Below, piece by piece: positions 22,250-32,473 of a stretch of 64,000 nucleotides of DNA (its first letter is position 1; each line of letters starts with the position of its first letter). Location of the stretch: assembly GCA_021234155.1 (NCBI GenBank), contig JAJEKV010000057.1, positions 2,015,821 to 2,079,820 on the forward strand. Reading direction: 5' to 3'. Source of the DNA: Isoetes taiwanensis (Eukaryota; Streptophyta; Lycopodiopsida; Isoetales; Isoetaceae). The translations under genes were made by a program, and so were the position numbers. The notes beneath the pieces are model-generated. The model did not search any database. It worked only from the letters and a program-made list of their open reading frames with translations, and was not told the DNA's origin.

Positions 22250-22420
22250 CATGGTCCCAAGTAAAGGGTGCTTAACCGCACCGGGATAGTCCCCAGTGGT
22301 GTAGGGGTGAGAATGGGCAAATCTTGGCCAGTAGAAAGCCCAACTCCCGCAGTGGTGGAGTTGCCCGAGGAGGGGAGCATGTGGATTGTGGTGAAGGCTG
22401 GAATGGATTGGTGTGCCCAT

Positions 22421-22430
22421 TAAGGGGGGA
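22421..22430 (+). promoter_or_regulatory. TRIM polypurine tract
   Basis: TAAGGGGGGA directly before the 3' LTR; it would prime plus-strand DNA synthesis. Confidence 0.88.
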
Positions 22431-22608
22431 TGTTGGAATGCTGGAGTATGTGTAATGGGCACACAATGAAGAATGACTCAGTGGAAGAGTGTCGAAAGCC
22501 CATCAAAGGGCTGGTAGCTCAGTGGTAGAGTACTTGGCTTGCAAGCAAGAGGTCCTGGGTTCGATCCCCAGCCTGTCCACCCAATCATAGAAAGCTCATT
22601 TCTCAACA
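22431..22608 (+). repeat. TRIM 3' LTR (178 bp)
   Basis: TG...CA boundaries, same content as the 5' LTR, followed by CTCTC, the right-hand target duplication. Holds the intact tRNA-Ala-like sequence at 22508-22579. Confidence 0.92.
22508..22579 (+). tRNA. tRNA-Ala(UGC)-like gene inside the TRIM 3' LTR
   Basis: The 72 nt fold as a cloverleaf: acceptor GGGCTGG/CCTGTCC, D arm GCTC-AGTGGTA-GAGT, anticodon loop CTTGCAA with anticodon TGC, T arm CTGGG-TTCGATC-CCCAG, then discriminator A. Position 3-70 is a G-U pair, the main identity element of alanine tRNAs, in agreement with the UGC anticodon and A73. Two mismatches are seen (5-68 T:T and 31-39 G:G), so charging is uncertain. A box and B box are canonical. 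Because it lies inside an LTR it exists in duplicate (22131-22208) and would be copied with every transposition. Confidence 0.72.
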
Positions 22609-22764
22609 CTCTCTTGAGGTTTCATGATCATATTATATATTGCAATGCCACTTTTGTTGAGGATCACAATCGAATTTACCTGCATGGCATATCACAATCG
22701 AATTTACCTGCATGGCATATCTCTCCTGGTGTGACTCACTTTTGCATTGCAGTTGATCTGTCAG

Positions 22765-22970
22765 TTTAATAGCTCTCGCTATTTGTGCGTGAAACAATGT
22801 GCATTTGCGTTTAAACCCACAATCAAAAGACTTCGTTCAAAAGATCTGGCTCAATTTTGGCTTTGTGTTTAATAGCTCTCGCTATTTGTGCGTGAAACAA
22901 TGTGCATTTGCGTTTAAACCCACAATCAAAAGACTTCGTTCAAAAGATCTGGCTCAATTTTGGCTTTGTG
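22765..22970 (+). repeat. Perfect-looking 103-bp tandem duplication
   Basis: 22765-22867 and 22868-22970 both begin TTTAATAGCTCTCGCTATTT and run to GGCTTTGTG. No gene is recognised in the unit. Confidence 0.9.
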
Positions 22971-23994
22971 CTAATGTCACAGGCATTTTCAAAGGATCTG
23001 GATTAATATATAAAGGATCTGGATTAATATATAGCAGATTATAGAAAGCAGATTGTGATGTAAAGGCATTGATACTGCATATACATAAGATACTACTTTA
23101 TTCATCCAAGCTAATTCATCTATTAATTCCCAGCATAGTTTTTCAAACTGTTCTATACCATGTTCGCTTGAGCATCTTTCCTCAGTTAATTTTCGTTTTA
23201 TGATGTTCATGCTATTTAAAAATCTTATAATTCTCCAAGTCTCACTTCTCAGGAGAGGTTACCTTTGCCTGCATTTTAAATATGATTTTTGGAAGATATA
23301 ATGATTTCAATTATGACTTGTAGTAACTTATACATTCTTTGACTTAAGAGCACATAAATGTCATGTTCTTATAACACAATCAATCAAGATTGTCTTAAAA
23401 TTTTGCTGCCCTTACCCTTGACATTAATATTAATGAAGCTCTCTATGTTTAGCATAGTTTAACACTTTTTATTTATAATCAGCTAAGGACTTTTCAGCAC
23501 AAGTTGTGGTATGGTGGCACCACTTGCTTGGTCCAAATAGAACATTTGGAACAACAGTAGAATGGCAACCTTTAATGTTGTTCCAGTAGAATGGCAACCT
23601 TTAATGTGTCATCCGTATGGGGCTTCAAGGACTGAGAAAGATAATTTTGGGAAGATTGCAAGTGAAGGACTCATCTTCGGAGATAATTTTGGGAAGATTG
23701 CAAGTGAAGGACTCATCTTCGGAGTCTCAAAGTGATGTTACAGATAAGATAAAAGTTACTGATAATCTGCAGAACACACAACTAAAGTTAGAACACACAA
23801 CTAAAGTTAGAAGATGGGGGAGATAAGGCTTTCTCAAAGTGAGGTTGTTCCTCCATGAACTAAGAATAAACTAAGAATGAAAAAATTTGTTGAGCCATTG
23901 ACAGAGGCAGCAAGATGAACAGTAATCGCAGCATCCAGGTCGCAAGATGAACAGTAGTCGCAGCATCCAGGTCTCCAACTTCCGTTCCCACATA
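22971..23994. repeat. Stretch rich in short tandem duplications, no gene
   Basis: Adjacent duplications include ~20 bp at 22990-23035 (GGATCTGGATTAATATATA), ~33 bp at 23550-23607 (CCAGTAGAATGGCAACC), 42 bp at 23638-23722 (AGATAATTTTGGGAAGATTG), ~19 bp at 23772-23811 and ~27 bp at 23915-23970. The short frame at 23617-23826 exists because of one of these repeats and is not a convincing gene. Confidence 0.75.
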
Positions 23995-24256
23995 CATTTG
24001 GAAATTAAAACCCTTTTTCAAGCGATTCTATAATTCGTGCAAACTTTTTTTTTTTTGTTTCAAGGAATTTGTTTTTCGCCGTAAATCATCCCTTTCGTAC
24101 AATTAAGCCCTGAAATTTCCTAGGATTTGGATTAGGGTTTATCCGTGTGTTCCTTCTATTCGAGATTTTGTTAGTATCTATCTTCCATCTAGAAATTCTT
24201 TGGCACAGGCCAAATGCATGTCGATTTGATTTAAGAAGCCAATTGAGAGCGCTATG
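23995..24256 (+). repeat. Direct repeat A (copy 2), resembling a plant 5' leader
   Basis: Second, diverged copy of the sequence at 20690-20936. It shares CATCTAGAAATTCTTTGGCA and the AGGATTTGGATTAGGGTTTA segment. Confidence 0.6.
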
Positions 24257-24742
24257 CAAGACAGAGCTTGAAATTGTGCAGACTTAAGTTGTCTTGTTTA
24301 AATCAAACACTTACCCTAATGGTCAAGTTGAACCTAAGGGAAATGTAAATATATCAATGGTTAATGGTTGGCATTATATTTTGGAGCCAACCGAACATTC
24401 AAATAGTAACATATACAGGTGGCCCGGATCTGACTGCTACACCGTCGAAGCTCGGTAATTAAATGCGGTGCTATGCAATGTGAAGCACATTGTACTTTGG
24501 ATGTGATCGGCAGGGAGCCTAATGATCTAATACATCAATTAGATCAGTTCGAGGTTACATGAAATTGCTACAGTGTTTTTATCAGTCCATATGAACAATA
24601 AAGTCAATATAAGTTTATCATCATTGAAATATGGTTGTTTTTGTTGGACTTATATATGAAGAAGAATGTTTCTAATGATTCAGAATTGTCTAGATTGCAA
24701 ATTGATCTAGTCAAACTTTGAGTGAGCACATGACAACATTCT

Positions 24743-24890
24743 TATTACTGCCACGATTTTTCCCTCGAAAATCCTTCGGGGCGGGGGTTTTTTAACCCGG
24801 ACAGTAATAAGTTTGCTGCGCTCCTTATGGGTCCCATAGGCCGATTGGCCTCAGTGGGCGATAAAAAAATCATTCTCATTCTCATTGTGT
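24743..24890 (+). mobile_element. LINE/SINE 3' segment with conserved hairpin (copy 2) and ATTCTC tail
   Basis: 24743-24809 is a 67-nt hairpin motif with the same outer stem as the LINE copy at 14697-14763 (TATTACTG/CAGTAATA), but with a TTCG tetraloop in the core. It is followed by TTTGCTGCGCTCC, GGGTCCCATAGGCCGATTGG and CCTCAGTGGGCGATAAAA, the shared 3' end. A short ATTCTC microsatellite closes it. The 5' portion is not recognisable. It lies within or next to the presumed copia LTR. Confidence 0.68.
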
Positions 24891-24955
24891 TAAATTGAAT
24901 AATTGCATAGATTATTATATATTAGTGGCTTGATTCTAACATTTGGTATCAGAGC
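24891..24955 (+). mobile_element. End of copia 5' LTR and its primer-binding site
   Basis: The sequence ends TTCTAACA at 24941, then TT and TGGTATCAGAGC (24944-24955), a PBS for initiator tRNA-Met. CCATG follows. The gag sequence of the same element resumes at 53452, because the large LTR element 24962-53451 inserted in the ATGTC immediately downstream. The LTR's left end is not defined; a TG start near 24644 (TGTTGGACTT) is one possibility. Confidence 0.7.
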
Positions 24956-24961
24956 CATGTC

Positions 24962-26487
24962 TGTGACGTTCCATCATAACATACGGTATGAATACGTATA
25001 TTATACTGACACGTCACTAGTACATGTCGACTCAGACGACATGTACACGGCGATCGTAAAGGGTAGTACCCTAGGGTACGACCTTGTGAACCATTATATT
25101 GCACATGTTAAGGCCACATATGAATATAATATCTTTTGCCATGTGGCAATAGCCCATTGACCAAAAGTGTCCAGCCCTAAAATTCGTGGGGATAAAGGGG
25201 CATAAACCCTAAAAGGGAAACCCTTTCGGTTTCCAGCCCCTATAGGTCGGATTGGAGTAGCATTGGACGCCATTTCGCCTGAAGAGTAGCAGAGGAATCG
25301 GAATTCCTAGGTTGCAGCTCGATCCAAGACCAGCAGTCTCGAAATCCAGCGGCATGGACGCTTTCAGAGAAGTGGGAGCCAGCCAAGAAGCGGGTTAGTG
25401 GTTGATCCGATAGTTAGATCCGAGTTTTCAGCCCTCATTCCATAGGATTAATATCCATTCTTAGCTATAGGCGACCCCTACAGCCTAAGAATGATAAACA
25501 CTAACAAAGGAACCTAACCATGTATGATTAGGTAGATTAGAATAGATGTATTCTATTATTTCAGTTCTGTTGTGTTGATGTTTTGACATTCTATGCGCCA
25601 CTCTTGTGTATTGGGAAGGGGGGTAGAGACCCAGAGCCCAAGTAGATGGATGATCCTAGTTTTAGCCCATTAATTCCCAATTAATGCGGCCTGTGCATAA
25701 GAGCCCGCCTGGCTGTGGGTGGCGGAGCTAGACCGGCTGACAAGGAAGGGCTTGTCTGATTACAGTTGATCCCTCTGGTGCGTAGCGACGGCCGGGGAAC
25801 ATTGTGGGCTAGGCCTAATACCCTGGCACTGCGTGAGGGCAGGGTATGGGCTCGACACCTCTTGGATCTTCTAGGGGTTCAAGTCGTATACGAGCAGTGG
25901 CTCTCTAGCTCGCCTGTGATTGCATGAACCTTCTGGAGGGGAGTGATCTCCTCCTGCCTCATCGGGAGCTAGGGAGATGCAACCCAGTAATAGCCCCCTT
26001 GGCTATGAACCCGGCAGGCTACGGTCAAGCTCCAATACTTTTCAGCCTATCTGCAAAGTATGCACATGAGGGGCGGATGGAGTGGACTTACCCAACGGCC
26101 ATGTTCCTATGCCAGCCATTGTTATCCGGAGACCCAAGCCGTCAGTCTTTCCCCATGAGTTTGAGCCTGGGTAGGATCTTCCCCATGTTATGTTGATGTA
26201 CTGATGTGTTGTTGCAGCTACTGTGATATGGTGGACCACCCTTCGAGGTGGGTATGTTATTGTTGATTGATGTCATGTGCTCATGTTTGCTTACGCTTTC
26301 GCAGCTAGGACGATCCCGAGGGAGACGGGATGAATGACACGTCCATTCTTCCCTGTCGGGCTCTTGGCCACCATCAAGGGCCCGATGTTAGGTGGACGGC
26401 CTCATGTCAGCGAGCAGATGCTGGTTTGAGGGATGATCTCCAGTTTGTATACGATCGGGGCATCGTATATGAGCTGGGGCCGTCACA
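24962..26487 (+). repeat. 5' LTR of the large non-autonomous element (1526 bp)
   Basis: Begins TGTGACGTTCC and ends CCGTCACA, with inverted terminal TGTGACG/CGTCACA. It is nearly identical to the 3' LTR. Differences include a ~10-bp segment (GGTGATGCGTCAT region near 52790) and a 28-bp segment (near 53057) present only in the 3' LTR. Internal blocks such as GGGGTAGAGACC and GCCCGCCTGGCTGT also occur, diverged, in the LTR repeats at 6587-8608. Confidence 0.95.
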
Positions 26488-26488
26488 A

Positions 26489-26500
26489 TGGTATCAGAGC
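26489..26500 (+). promoter_or_regulatory. Primer-binding site of the large element
   Basis: TGGTATCAGAGC one base after the LTR end; complementary to the initiator tRNA-Met 3' end. Confidence 0.93.
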
Positions 26501-26744
26501 TCTGATCTTGGCAGACCAGGATCGAGCACTGACCGTAATCCTATAGGAACTAACTAATCTAGACATTCAGTCTTGGAGATAAAAGCCCAAGCACGAACCT
26601 CGAGTAGTGGGAAATTTTTTTCTTTCCCAGGGTAGAGTTAGTAAGTATCTAGAATTAGGATAATTAGAGAACATAATTAAGATGAAATAGACAGGAGAAA
26701 AGTTTCCTAGGACAGCCTAATAAATTTTAGTCACTTTTTAGCCG

Positions 26745-27644
26745 ACACCTCCAAGGGTGCGCCAGGAGCATGTTAGGTCCATACCTAATTGGTCTCTCGC
26801 GCACTCTTAGAGGGGTCACCCCATATGAGCCCTAGAACTTGGCCTTAGGAGCCCCAAATGGTAAAATAAAAGATGAAATCCCATTTAAAAAGCTCGAATT
26901 AGCTAAATTTGTATGTTAAAACACAGAAAAACATTAAGTAAAAGTCATTTTGGAGCAACACCTCTAAGGGTGCGCCAGGGCATAGTTAGGTCATGACCTA
27001 ACACCCTCCTCACGCACTCTTGGAGGGGTCCCCTAAAAGCGACCTCGGAATTTGATTAAAACTTACTCAAATTGTAAAAGTAATAATAGAATCTTGTTTA
27101 AAATGATTAAATTAGTGGGAAACGCATGTTAAATTGTGTAAATTGGATAAGTTTAGAGCGGAAAGGGACAACACCTCTAAGGGTGCGCCAGGGCATAGTT
27201 AGGTCTGGACCTAACACCCTCCTCGCGCATGCTTAGAGGGGTTCGAGAGAAAATAGTTGAAGAAGACCTAGCTTCGATTCGAGATATGGAGGATTTCATC
27301 AACAAACCAAGAAATTAAGCAAGGCAGAGATGGAGGTCGTGCAACACTTTGAAGACTCATTGGCGTGCACGATCCACGCAAAAGACACCGAAAGACATGA
27401 GACTGGCGAAGTACATCAAGAGGACAGATAAATAGAACAGAAGCTGCTTTTTGTAACTAACATGCTTATATATAATGTATGAAAATTTTGAATAAAAAGG
27501 ATATGTAGTTGTTTAAATGTGCATTGGAATAAGTATAATAGTAGTTAAGGAGCAAATGTGAAATTTTGGCCAACACCTCTAAGGGTGCGCCAGGGCACAG
27601 TTAGGTCTAGATCTAACACCCTCCTCGCGCACTCTTAGAGGGGT
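26745..27644 (+). repeat. Array of four 72-bp palindromic hairpins in the leader
   Basis: Copies at 26745-26816, 26958-27029, 27171-27242 and 27573-27644 are each exactly 72 bp and in the same orientation. Starts are 213, 213 and 402 bp apart. Each begins ACACCTCYAAGGGTGCGCCA and ends GCACTCTTAGAGGGGT-like sequence. The arms pair over ~17 of 18 positions. An inner stem TTAGGT/ACCTAA is conserved while the loop between differs in each copy. The spacers between hairpins are unrelated AT-rich sequence. Conservation restricted to the paired segments argues for a structured RNA or a protein-binding palindrome. Position soon after the PBS is where LTR elements keep packaging and dimerisation signals; that role is inference. 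Confidence 0.85.
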
Positions 27645-27749
27645 CCAGCCAACTGGGCCCTTGATCAACCACTTGCCTGCTCCAAATGAAGTAAATAAGC
27701 AAAGAACCCTGCAGTTAAGAAGAAAATAAATAGGAAACAAGGTTGCGTA
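27645..27749 (+). other. Leader of the large element up to insertion B
   Basis: Short AT-rich stretch without features, continuing at 33803 beyond the inserted element. Confidence 0.5.
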
Positions 27750-28094
27750 TTAAACGGGAGCAAATCATTGAAACGGGAGCAAAAGGAATATTCCTCAAAG
27801 ATTCCTTTTTTTTTTTCAAAAAAAGAGCGAAAATGAGGCAAAATTTTTATTTTGGTCATAAAATTGCATTTTGACCCCCCCAAAATCACTCATTTTTTTG
27901 TGCAAAGAGAAAATTGACTACATCAAAGTGACACTTTTCCTAACAATTAGAATTTATCGGAAGTGTGTTTTTAGAGAAAACCACTAATTTAAGTGTACGT
28001 CCTATACAATATTTTGTTAGCTTGGATTGTATTCTAGAAAAGGTGCTTTTAGGTTACAATAAGTCATTTTTGAATGATATAATATTTGAAAGTA

Positions 28095-28645
28095 CCAAAA
28101 TTGTATTTTGGAATACACTTTTGCTATTCGAGGGTAACAAAAGTGTATTCCGGAATACACTTTTGCTTTTCTTAAAAGTCAAAGTGTATTCCAGAATACA
28201 CTTTTGGTTTTGCTCGAAAGCCAAAGTGTATTCTGGAATACACTTTTGTTGTACAAGTTTCTGAGAGTCAACAGTGACCTTGCAATTTTCTAGGTTTTCC
28301 GAGTTTTCGACATTTTCAATGACCTTACAATTTTTTTTTTGTTTCAGTTGATTTGAATGACCTCGCGATTTCATTTGTTTTTTTATGTGGGGATACAGAA
28401 ACATAGTTCTAAGTACCGAAGGGATTAGCGAAAGGAAAAACCAAACCAACAACAACTAGATTTTTTGGCTGGGATGACCTTTCAATTTTTTTTATTTGTT
28501 TTGTGTGGATACAAGGTCGTGGTTTTAAAAAATAACGGGATATTGATTTTTTTGTTGTTAAGATGGGGATACTGGATCTGGGTTCAAAATCATAAGTGGG
28601 AAATGTATTCCGGAATACACTTTGTATTCCGGAATACGTTTTGGT
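28095..28645. repeat. Left cluster of GTGTATTCCGGAATACAC palindromes
   Basis: About six copies of an 18-24-bp near-perfect palindrome (AAGTGTATTCYGGAATACACTT), three of them evenly placed ~41 bp apart at 28138-28248 and two back to back near 28600-28640. Subterminal palindrome arrays often bind transposase. Confidence 0.8.
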
Positions 28646-28860
28646 GTTTTTTTTTTTCAAGCTTTGTTCATGGCGATCTCACTTTGTAGACCTCGGGCTA
28701 CTATTTCAGAATGGCGATGACCTTGGCATTGTTGCTGGCTACAAGATAAGCCATGACGCTGCCTATATCGTCTTCAAAGCCCGTTTTCAGTTTAGGGATT
28801 TGCCAGTTTAGTTTAGTTTAGGGTGGAAGCGCCAGGACAGTTTTGAAGAGGAAGAGACAA

Positions 28861-29022
28861 TGGAGATGCACGGATTGCACTGGTACAATCCTCTGAAATC
28901 CTTTTCGGCTCCCCCTAAACTTTTCTATCAGGTTTCCTCCAATGCCAGACATTCTCCAGATGGTTCTGCCAGTGTTTCTGCCGCGAATCTGCAAAATGCG
29001 AGCCTCTATTTGTGTTTCTGAG
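28861..29022 (+). pseudogene. Short frame, possible 5' end of a captured gene (unrecognised)
   Basis: A 53-codon frame starts MEMHGLHWYNPLKSFSAPPK and is rich in Ser, Ala and Asn. It is followed by a stop and a long AT-rich intron-like stretch. It could be the first exon of a captured gene, perhaps with a plastid-targeting-like N terminus. I do not recognise it. Its position 1 kb upstream of LRR exons in the same orientation suggests a common source, but this is a guess. Confidence 0.3.
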
Positions 29023-30094
29023 TTACTCTAGCTCGGTTGATCATGACAAACAAACAGGCATGGAGGCCGTCCTATCCTATGGACGTTTGATAGATTAATT
29101 GATAGAACGATCAGTAGACTAAGGATTTGCTATCAACGAAATAGAGTTTTGGGAGGCTACCAAATGAAGTAGGGCTAGTTCTCGATTGAGAGTAGTGAAA
29201 GCATGTGATCTTGAGTAAACTGTGTGTTATTTGCACGATGCTGGATTTGTTAGTAGATTGTATCATCCTTTAGATTCGAGGAATACCCAGTTCATTTCTT
29301 GCATAGGCAGTGATTAAATCCAATAAGAGGTTGAACAGCTTGAAAAGTGGTTTACAGTGAAGCATTTTTTCTTGAGATTCGGGGCTTTCTTGTGATTTCC
29401 TTTATCTTGTCGAGTTAAAAAAAGGGCAGATTGAACAATCCGTTAATAGATTTGCTATTGCTGGTTGTATGATTCTTGCAGTCTGCTGATGGCATGTGAA
29501 GTCTGCTGATGGCATGTGAAGTTTGCAGAAGGTTGCTGGCTTTGCTGGACGTTTGCTGGTTTGTTACAAGAAGGACATATCTACAACAGTAAATCTACTA
29601 AAACAAGCTCTGAAATTTGCATTTATAGTTTTCTTTTAGCTGGTTGTCCATCATGGTAAGCCATTTCTCAAATATGTTCTCCAGACTTTGTATACTTGCA
29701 CTATTTTGTCTTATTGAAAAGCCTACAGCCGAACTAATGTTAATATGACAGTGAGTCCGTCCAGACAAAACTGATATTGCAGCAGCTTCATGACTTCGAA
29801 ATTTAGCATCAGATGTTTATCCAACCATCAAGTGTGAAAAGGAAAGCTCTTGTAGGTCAATCAAGTTAGTACCAGAGTCGAGGCAGTTACTTAAGCAGTT
29901 TGAAATTCAACGGTGTCAAATATGTTGGATTGATCTATTTTTTGCCATAATTAATCAGGTTGGTGGATGGCAACTCTTTATCTGGCAGAAATTGTCAACT
30001 TCTCTAAATTACTAATAATGTAATGCTTTGTGGATAATTTTCTTGACCGGCAAAGCCTCTAGTATGTTACTAATCTATGCCAGTCCTTTTCCAG

Positions 30095-30456
30095 GCGGCT
30101 GGACAACAATATGTTCAGTGGTTCCATTCCTTCGGCCATTAGCAAGCTCTCCCATCTCATAGAACTGTAAGGAGGGTTCATGCTATAGACTTGACCTCAC
30201 GTGGCTATGTTCATGTATATATGTTCTGTTTATGCAGCCACCTAAGGAATAACAGCTTTACTGGAACATTTGTGAACATTTCAAGTCTACAAAGTATTCA
30301 ATTATTGTAAGTGTTTGACTAAGTTTTTTTTAATAGAAACTCAAGGACAATTTATAAATTCATCACCTTTACACTTAACAGGGCCATAGGGATGAATAAA
30401 TTTGATAGAAATTGAATACCTGTTGCTATCACAAATTTGGCAACACTTCAGACATT
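30095..30456 (+). pseudogene. Captured LRR gene fragment: three consecutive LRR exons with introns
   Basis: Three exons (30095-30166, 30238-30306, 30382-30456) each encode one leucine-rich repeat. Each is bounded by a proper AG acceptor and GT donor (GTAAGG, GTAAGT, GTAAGC), and all introns are phase 2, so they splice in frame. Encoded wording includes DNNMFSGSIPSAISKLSHL, HLRNNSFTGTF and AITNLATLQTL. One-repeat-per-exon structure of 69-75 bp is typical of several plant LRR receptor kinases. An in-frame TGA lies in the third exon. An earlier exon piece (DGNSLSG near 29965) may belong too. Retained introns show capture at DNA level. A frame after the third exon (to 30677) is unrecognised. Confidence 0.8.
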
Positions 30457-30679
30457 GTAAGCTCTCTCTCTCTCTCTTCTGGTGCAGCTTAAGAATCTGG
30501 TTACAGGATGTTTCACAGAGGGTTGAACGTACTCTACATGGTTATTCAAAGTGTCCAGCAGTTGAACCAGCAGAAGACATGGTGATTTGCTTAGATTTGC
30601 TGAGATCAGATTACTTGATTGATTCTACGCCAGTAAAGCTTTTTGGATATCTTTGGCCTTGCAGCCCCATTTGTTAGTA

Positions 30680-31990
30680 TAGAGATTAGATCTAGATGTT
30701 TGGCGTTTCTGCATATTTCATAGATATATTGATGCTGTGTGGCTTATAAATAATAGTGCAAGATGGCTGTTTGCTGTGTGCATTGAAGCTTGCTTTTGTA
30801 ACAGGGCTTAATTTATCATTGATAGTTAGAGGGACGTTGCAACTAGTTAGTACTCTTTGAGATCTCTCTAAAACGTGTGTATTCTCAGGTTTTTATTACT
30901 CCCATTTTTCATGAATGATGCTGGGTGCAATTAGAGAACATCCAGCAGGTTTGCTAATGAAATATATCACGGCTCTAGAATACTTTAACAATTGTTCACG
31001 TGAAAGTTAAAAAAGTTAAATCTTTAAATTGAAGCAATAGTAGCAAAGAATTTATCTAGCTCCAGCTCGCAGCCATCAGTCTGCGCCCGAGAAAGCCTCT
31101 TGTTCGCCAAACAAAAGCAACCTATAATTTCGGGTCCCAATTGGCATTGCATGTAACGCCCATATGTTTGCCAAAGAAGTGCCATAACAAACAAAAACAA
31201 AAAAAAAAAAAAAAAGCCAAAAAAAATATATAGCAAGCAACCCCACACCATTGAACTAACCCCAAAGGATCTTTTGGGGACCTTAATCGGCAGATGCTGA
31301 GTATTTGGGGTCTTCTATGACATGTACACACCACACTCTTAAGTCGGTACTATGACATGTACACACCACACTCTTAAGTCGGTACCATATTCTCAATCTG
31401 TAGGAAAAACACATGTCGATCATGGCTTGAGAATTTGGGATCTTCCAAACTAGATAAAACTCGTGACTGACAATATTATTTTTTCTCCTTGCAAAATATT
31501 AATCTACTACTTAGTGGAGACTACTTGTAAATGATCATGTGAGATGTACACTTCAACTACCATATAAAACTGTGTTTCTTGTCATTGCTTAATTGACAAC
31601 TACCATGTAAAATTGGGTTTTCTATCATTGCTTAATTGACCCAGTTAAATCCTTAAAATAACAACAATTACCCGAAGCCAAAGCTCGGTCAATGGCATCA
31701 AAGATATTAATCATCGAAGCAAAATGAAGGAACCTTCGTCCTTGGTTGAAGGCATTAATATGTATTGAAGAAATACTACCTTGGTGATTGCTTGTCAATG
31801 GCCACTAGGCTAGGCCACAGGTGATGGATAAATCATACTTCGTTTGCATCATGATTGTTTGCCAATGGCCACTACTTCAGGTTCACACTTTTGAATATCT
31901 CAGATTCACATCAAGTCTCCATCCATTCTTCAAAGATTTCAGAATGCAGGATGACAATTTTAACAGTTGTGGGGTGCTCTAAACCTTAAC
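30680..31990. other. Interior of element B without recognised features
   Basis: AT-rich sequence. A ~38-bp direct repeat (CTATGACATGTACACACCAC) occurs at about 31314 and 31350. No coding content recognised. Confidence 0.4.
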
Positions 31991-31999
31991 ATATAGGTA

Positions 32000-32185
32000 A
32001 CATGTTGTTCCAGAATACATATTTGATTTCTTAGAAAGCAAAGGTGCATTCCAGAATACGCATTTGCTTTCTTAGGAAATTAAAAGTGTATTCTGGAATA
32101 CACTTTTGCTTTCTTTGAAAATCCAAAGTGTATTCTGGAATACATGTGTCTTTTCTAGAAAAGCAAAAGTGTATCCTACACTTTT
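32000..32185. repeat. Right cluster of GTGTATTCTGGAATACAC palindromes
   Basis: Four to five copies of the same palindrome family as in 28095-28645, partly degenerate (e.g. CATTCCAGAATACG), lying 1.6-1.8 kb from the right end of element B. Confidence 0.78.
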
Positions 32186-32473
32186 CTTTTTACATTTTTT
32201 GTTTTTTGTGCCCCAGTGTTCATTTGTTTACTTGATTATTTTCTTGTTTTTTATTCAGCCAATAGATCGTCAGAACATGTCAAACATGTTTGATGGGACA
32301 GCTAAACGTTGAGACTTAGGACAGATACCCAGTTGCAACGTCTGATAAGCGTATTGTTCAATATGCACCAAATTTGGAGGGTGCCAAATTAACGTACTGA
32401 AATGTTTTGAAAGAAATAATTATTATTTTTTCTTCTCTATTTTGATGCTTTTAATATCCCACTTTCAGAGATT

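Larger units (their letters stand above)
22055..22608 (+). mobile_element. Complete TRIM (miniature LTR retrotransposon) with tRNA-Ala in its LTRs
   Basis: All cis parts of an LTR retrotransposon are present in 554 bp. The 5' LTR (22055-22237) and 3' LTR (22431-22608) both start TGTTGGAATGCT and end CTCAACA. A primer-binding site matching the 3' end of initiator tRNA-Met follows the 5' LTR directly. A polypurine tract (TAAGGGGGGA) precedes the 3' LTR. Flanking 5-mers CTCTT and CTCTC are a target duplication with one substitution. The 193-bp interior has no coding capacity, so gag-pol must come from another element. The LTRs differ by only a few substitutions and a 6-nt indel, so insertion is fairly recent. 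Uniquely, each LTR contains a tRNA-Ala-like sequence. Confidence 0.93.

Noticed and set aside
22508-22579. Stand-alone nuclear tRNA-Ala gene
   Set aside because: It lies at the same place in both LTRs of a TRIM, so it is part of the element and not an independent gene, though it may still be transcribed.
24903-25160. 85-codon frame at the start of the 5' LTR, repeated at 51889-52086, considered as a small gene
   Set aside because: It begins before the LTR in one copy and lies wholly in LTR promoter sequence; no protein family resemblance.
26745-27644. 72-bp hairpins considered as a CRISPR array because of regular spacing
   Set aside because: Spacers are ~140-330 bp, not uniform, there are no cas genes, and the region lies inside a plant LTR retrotransposon.
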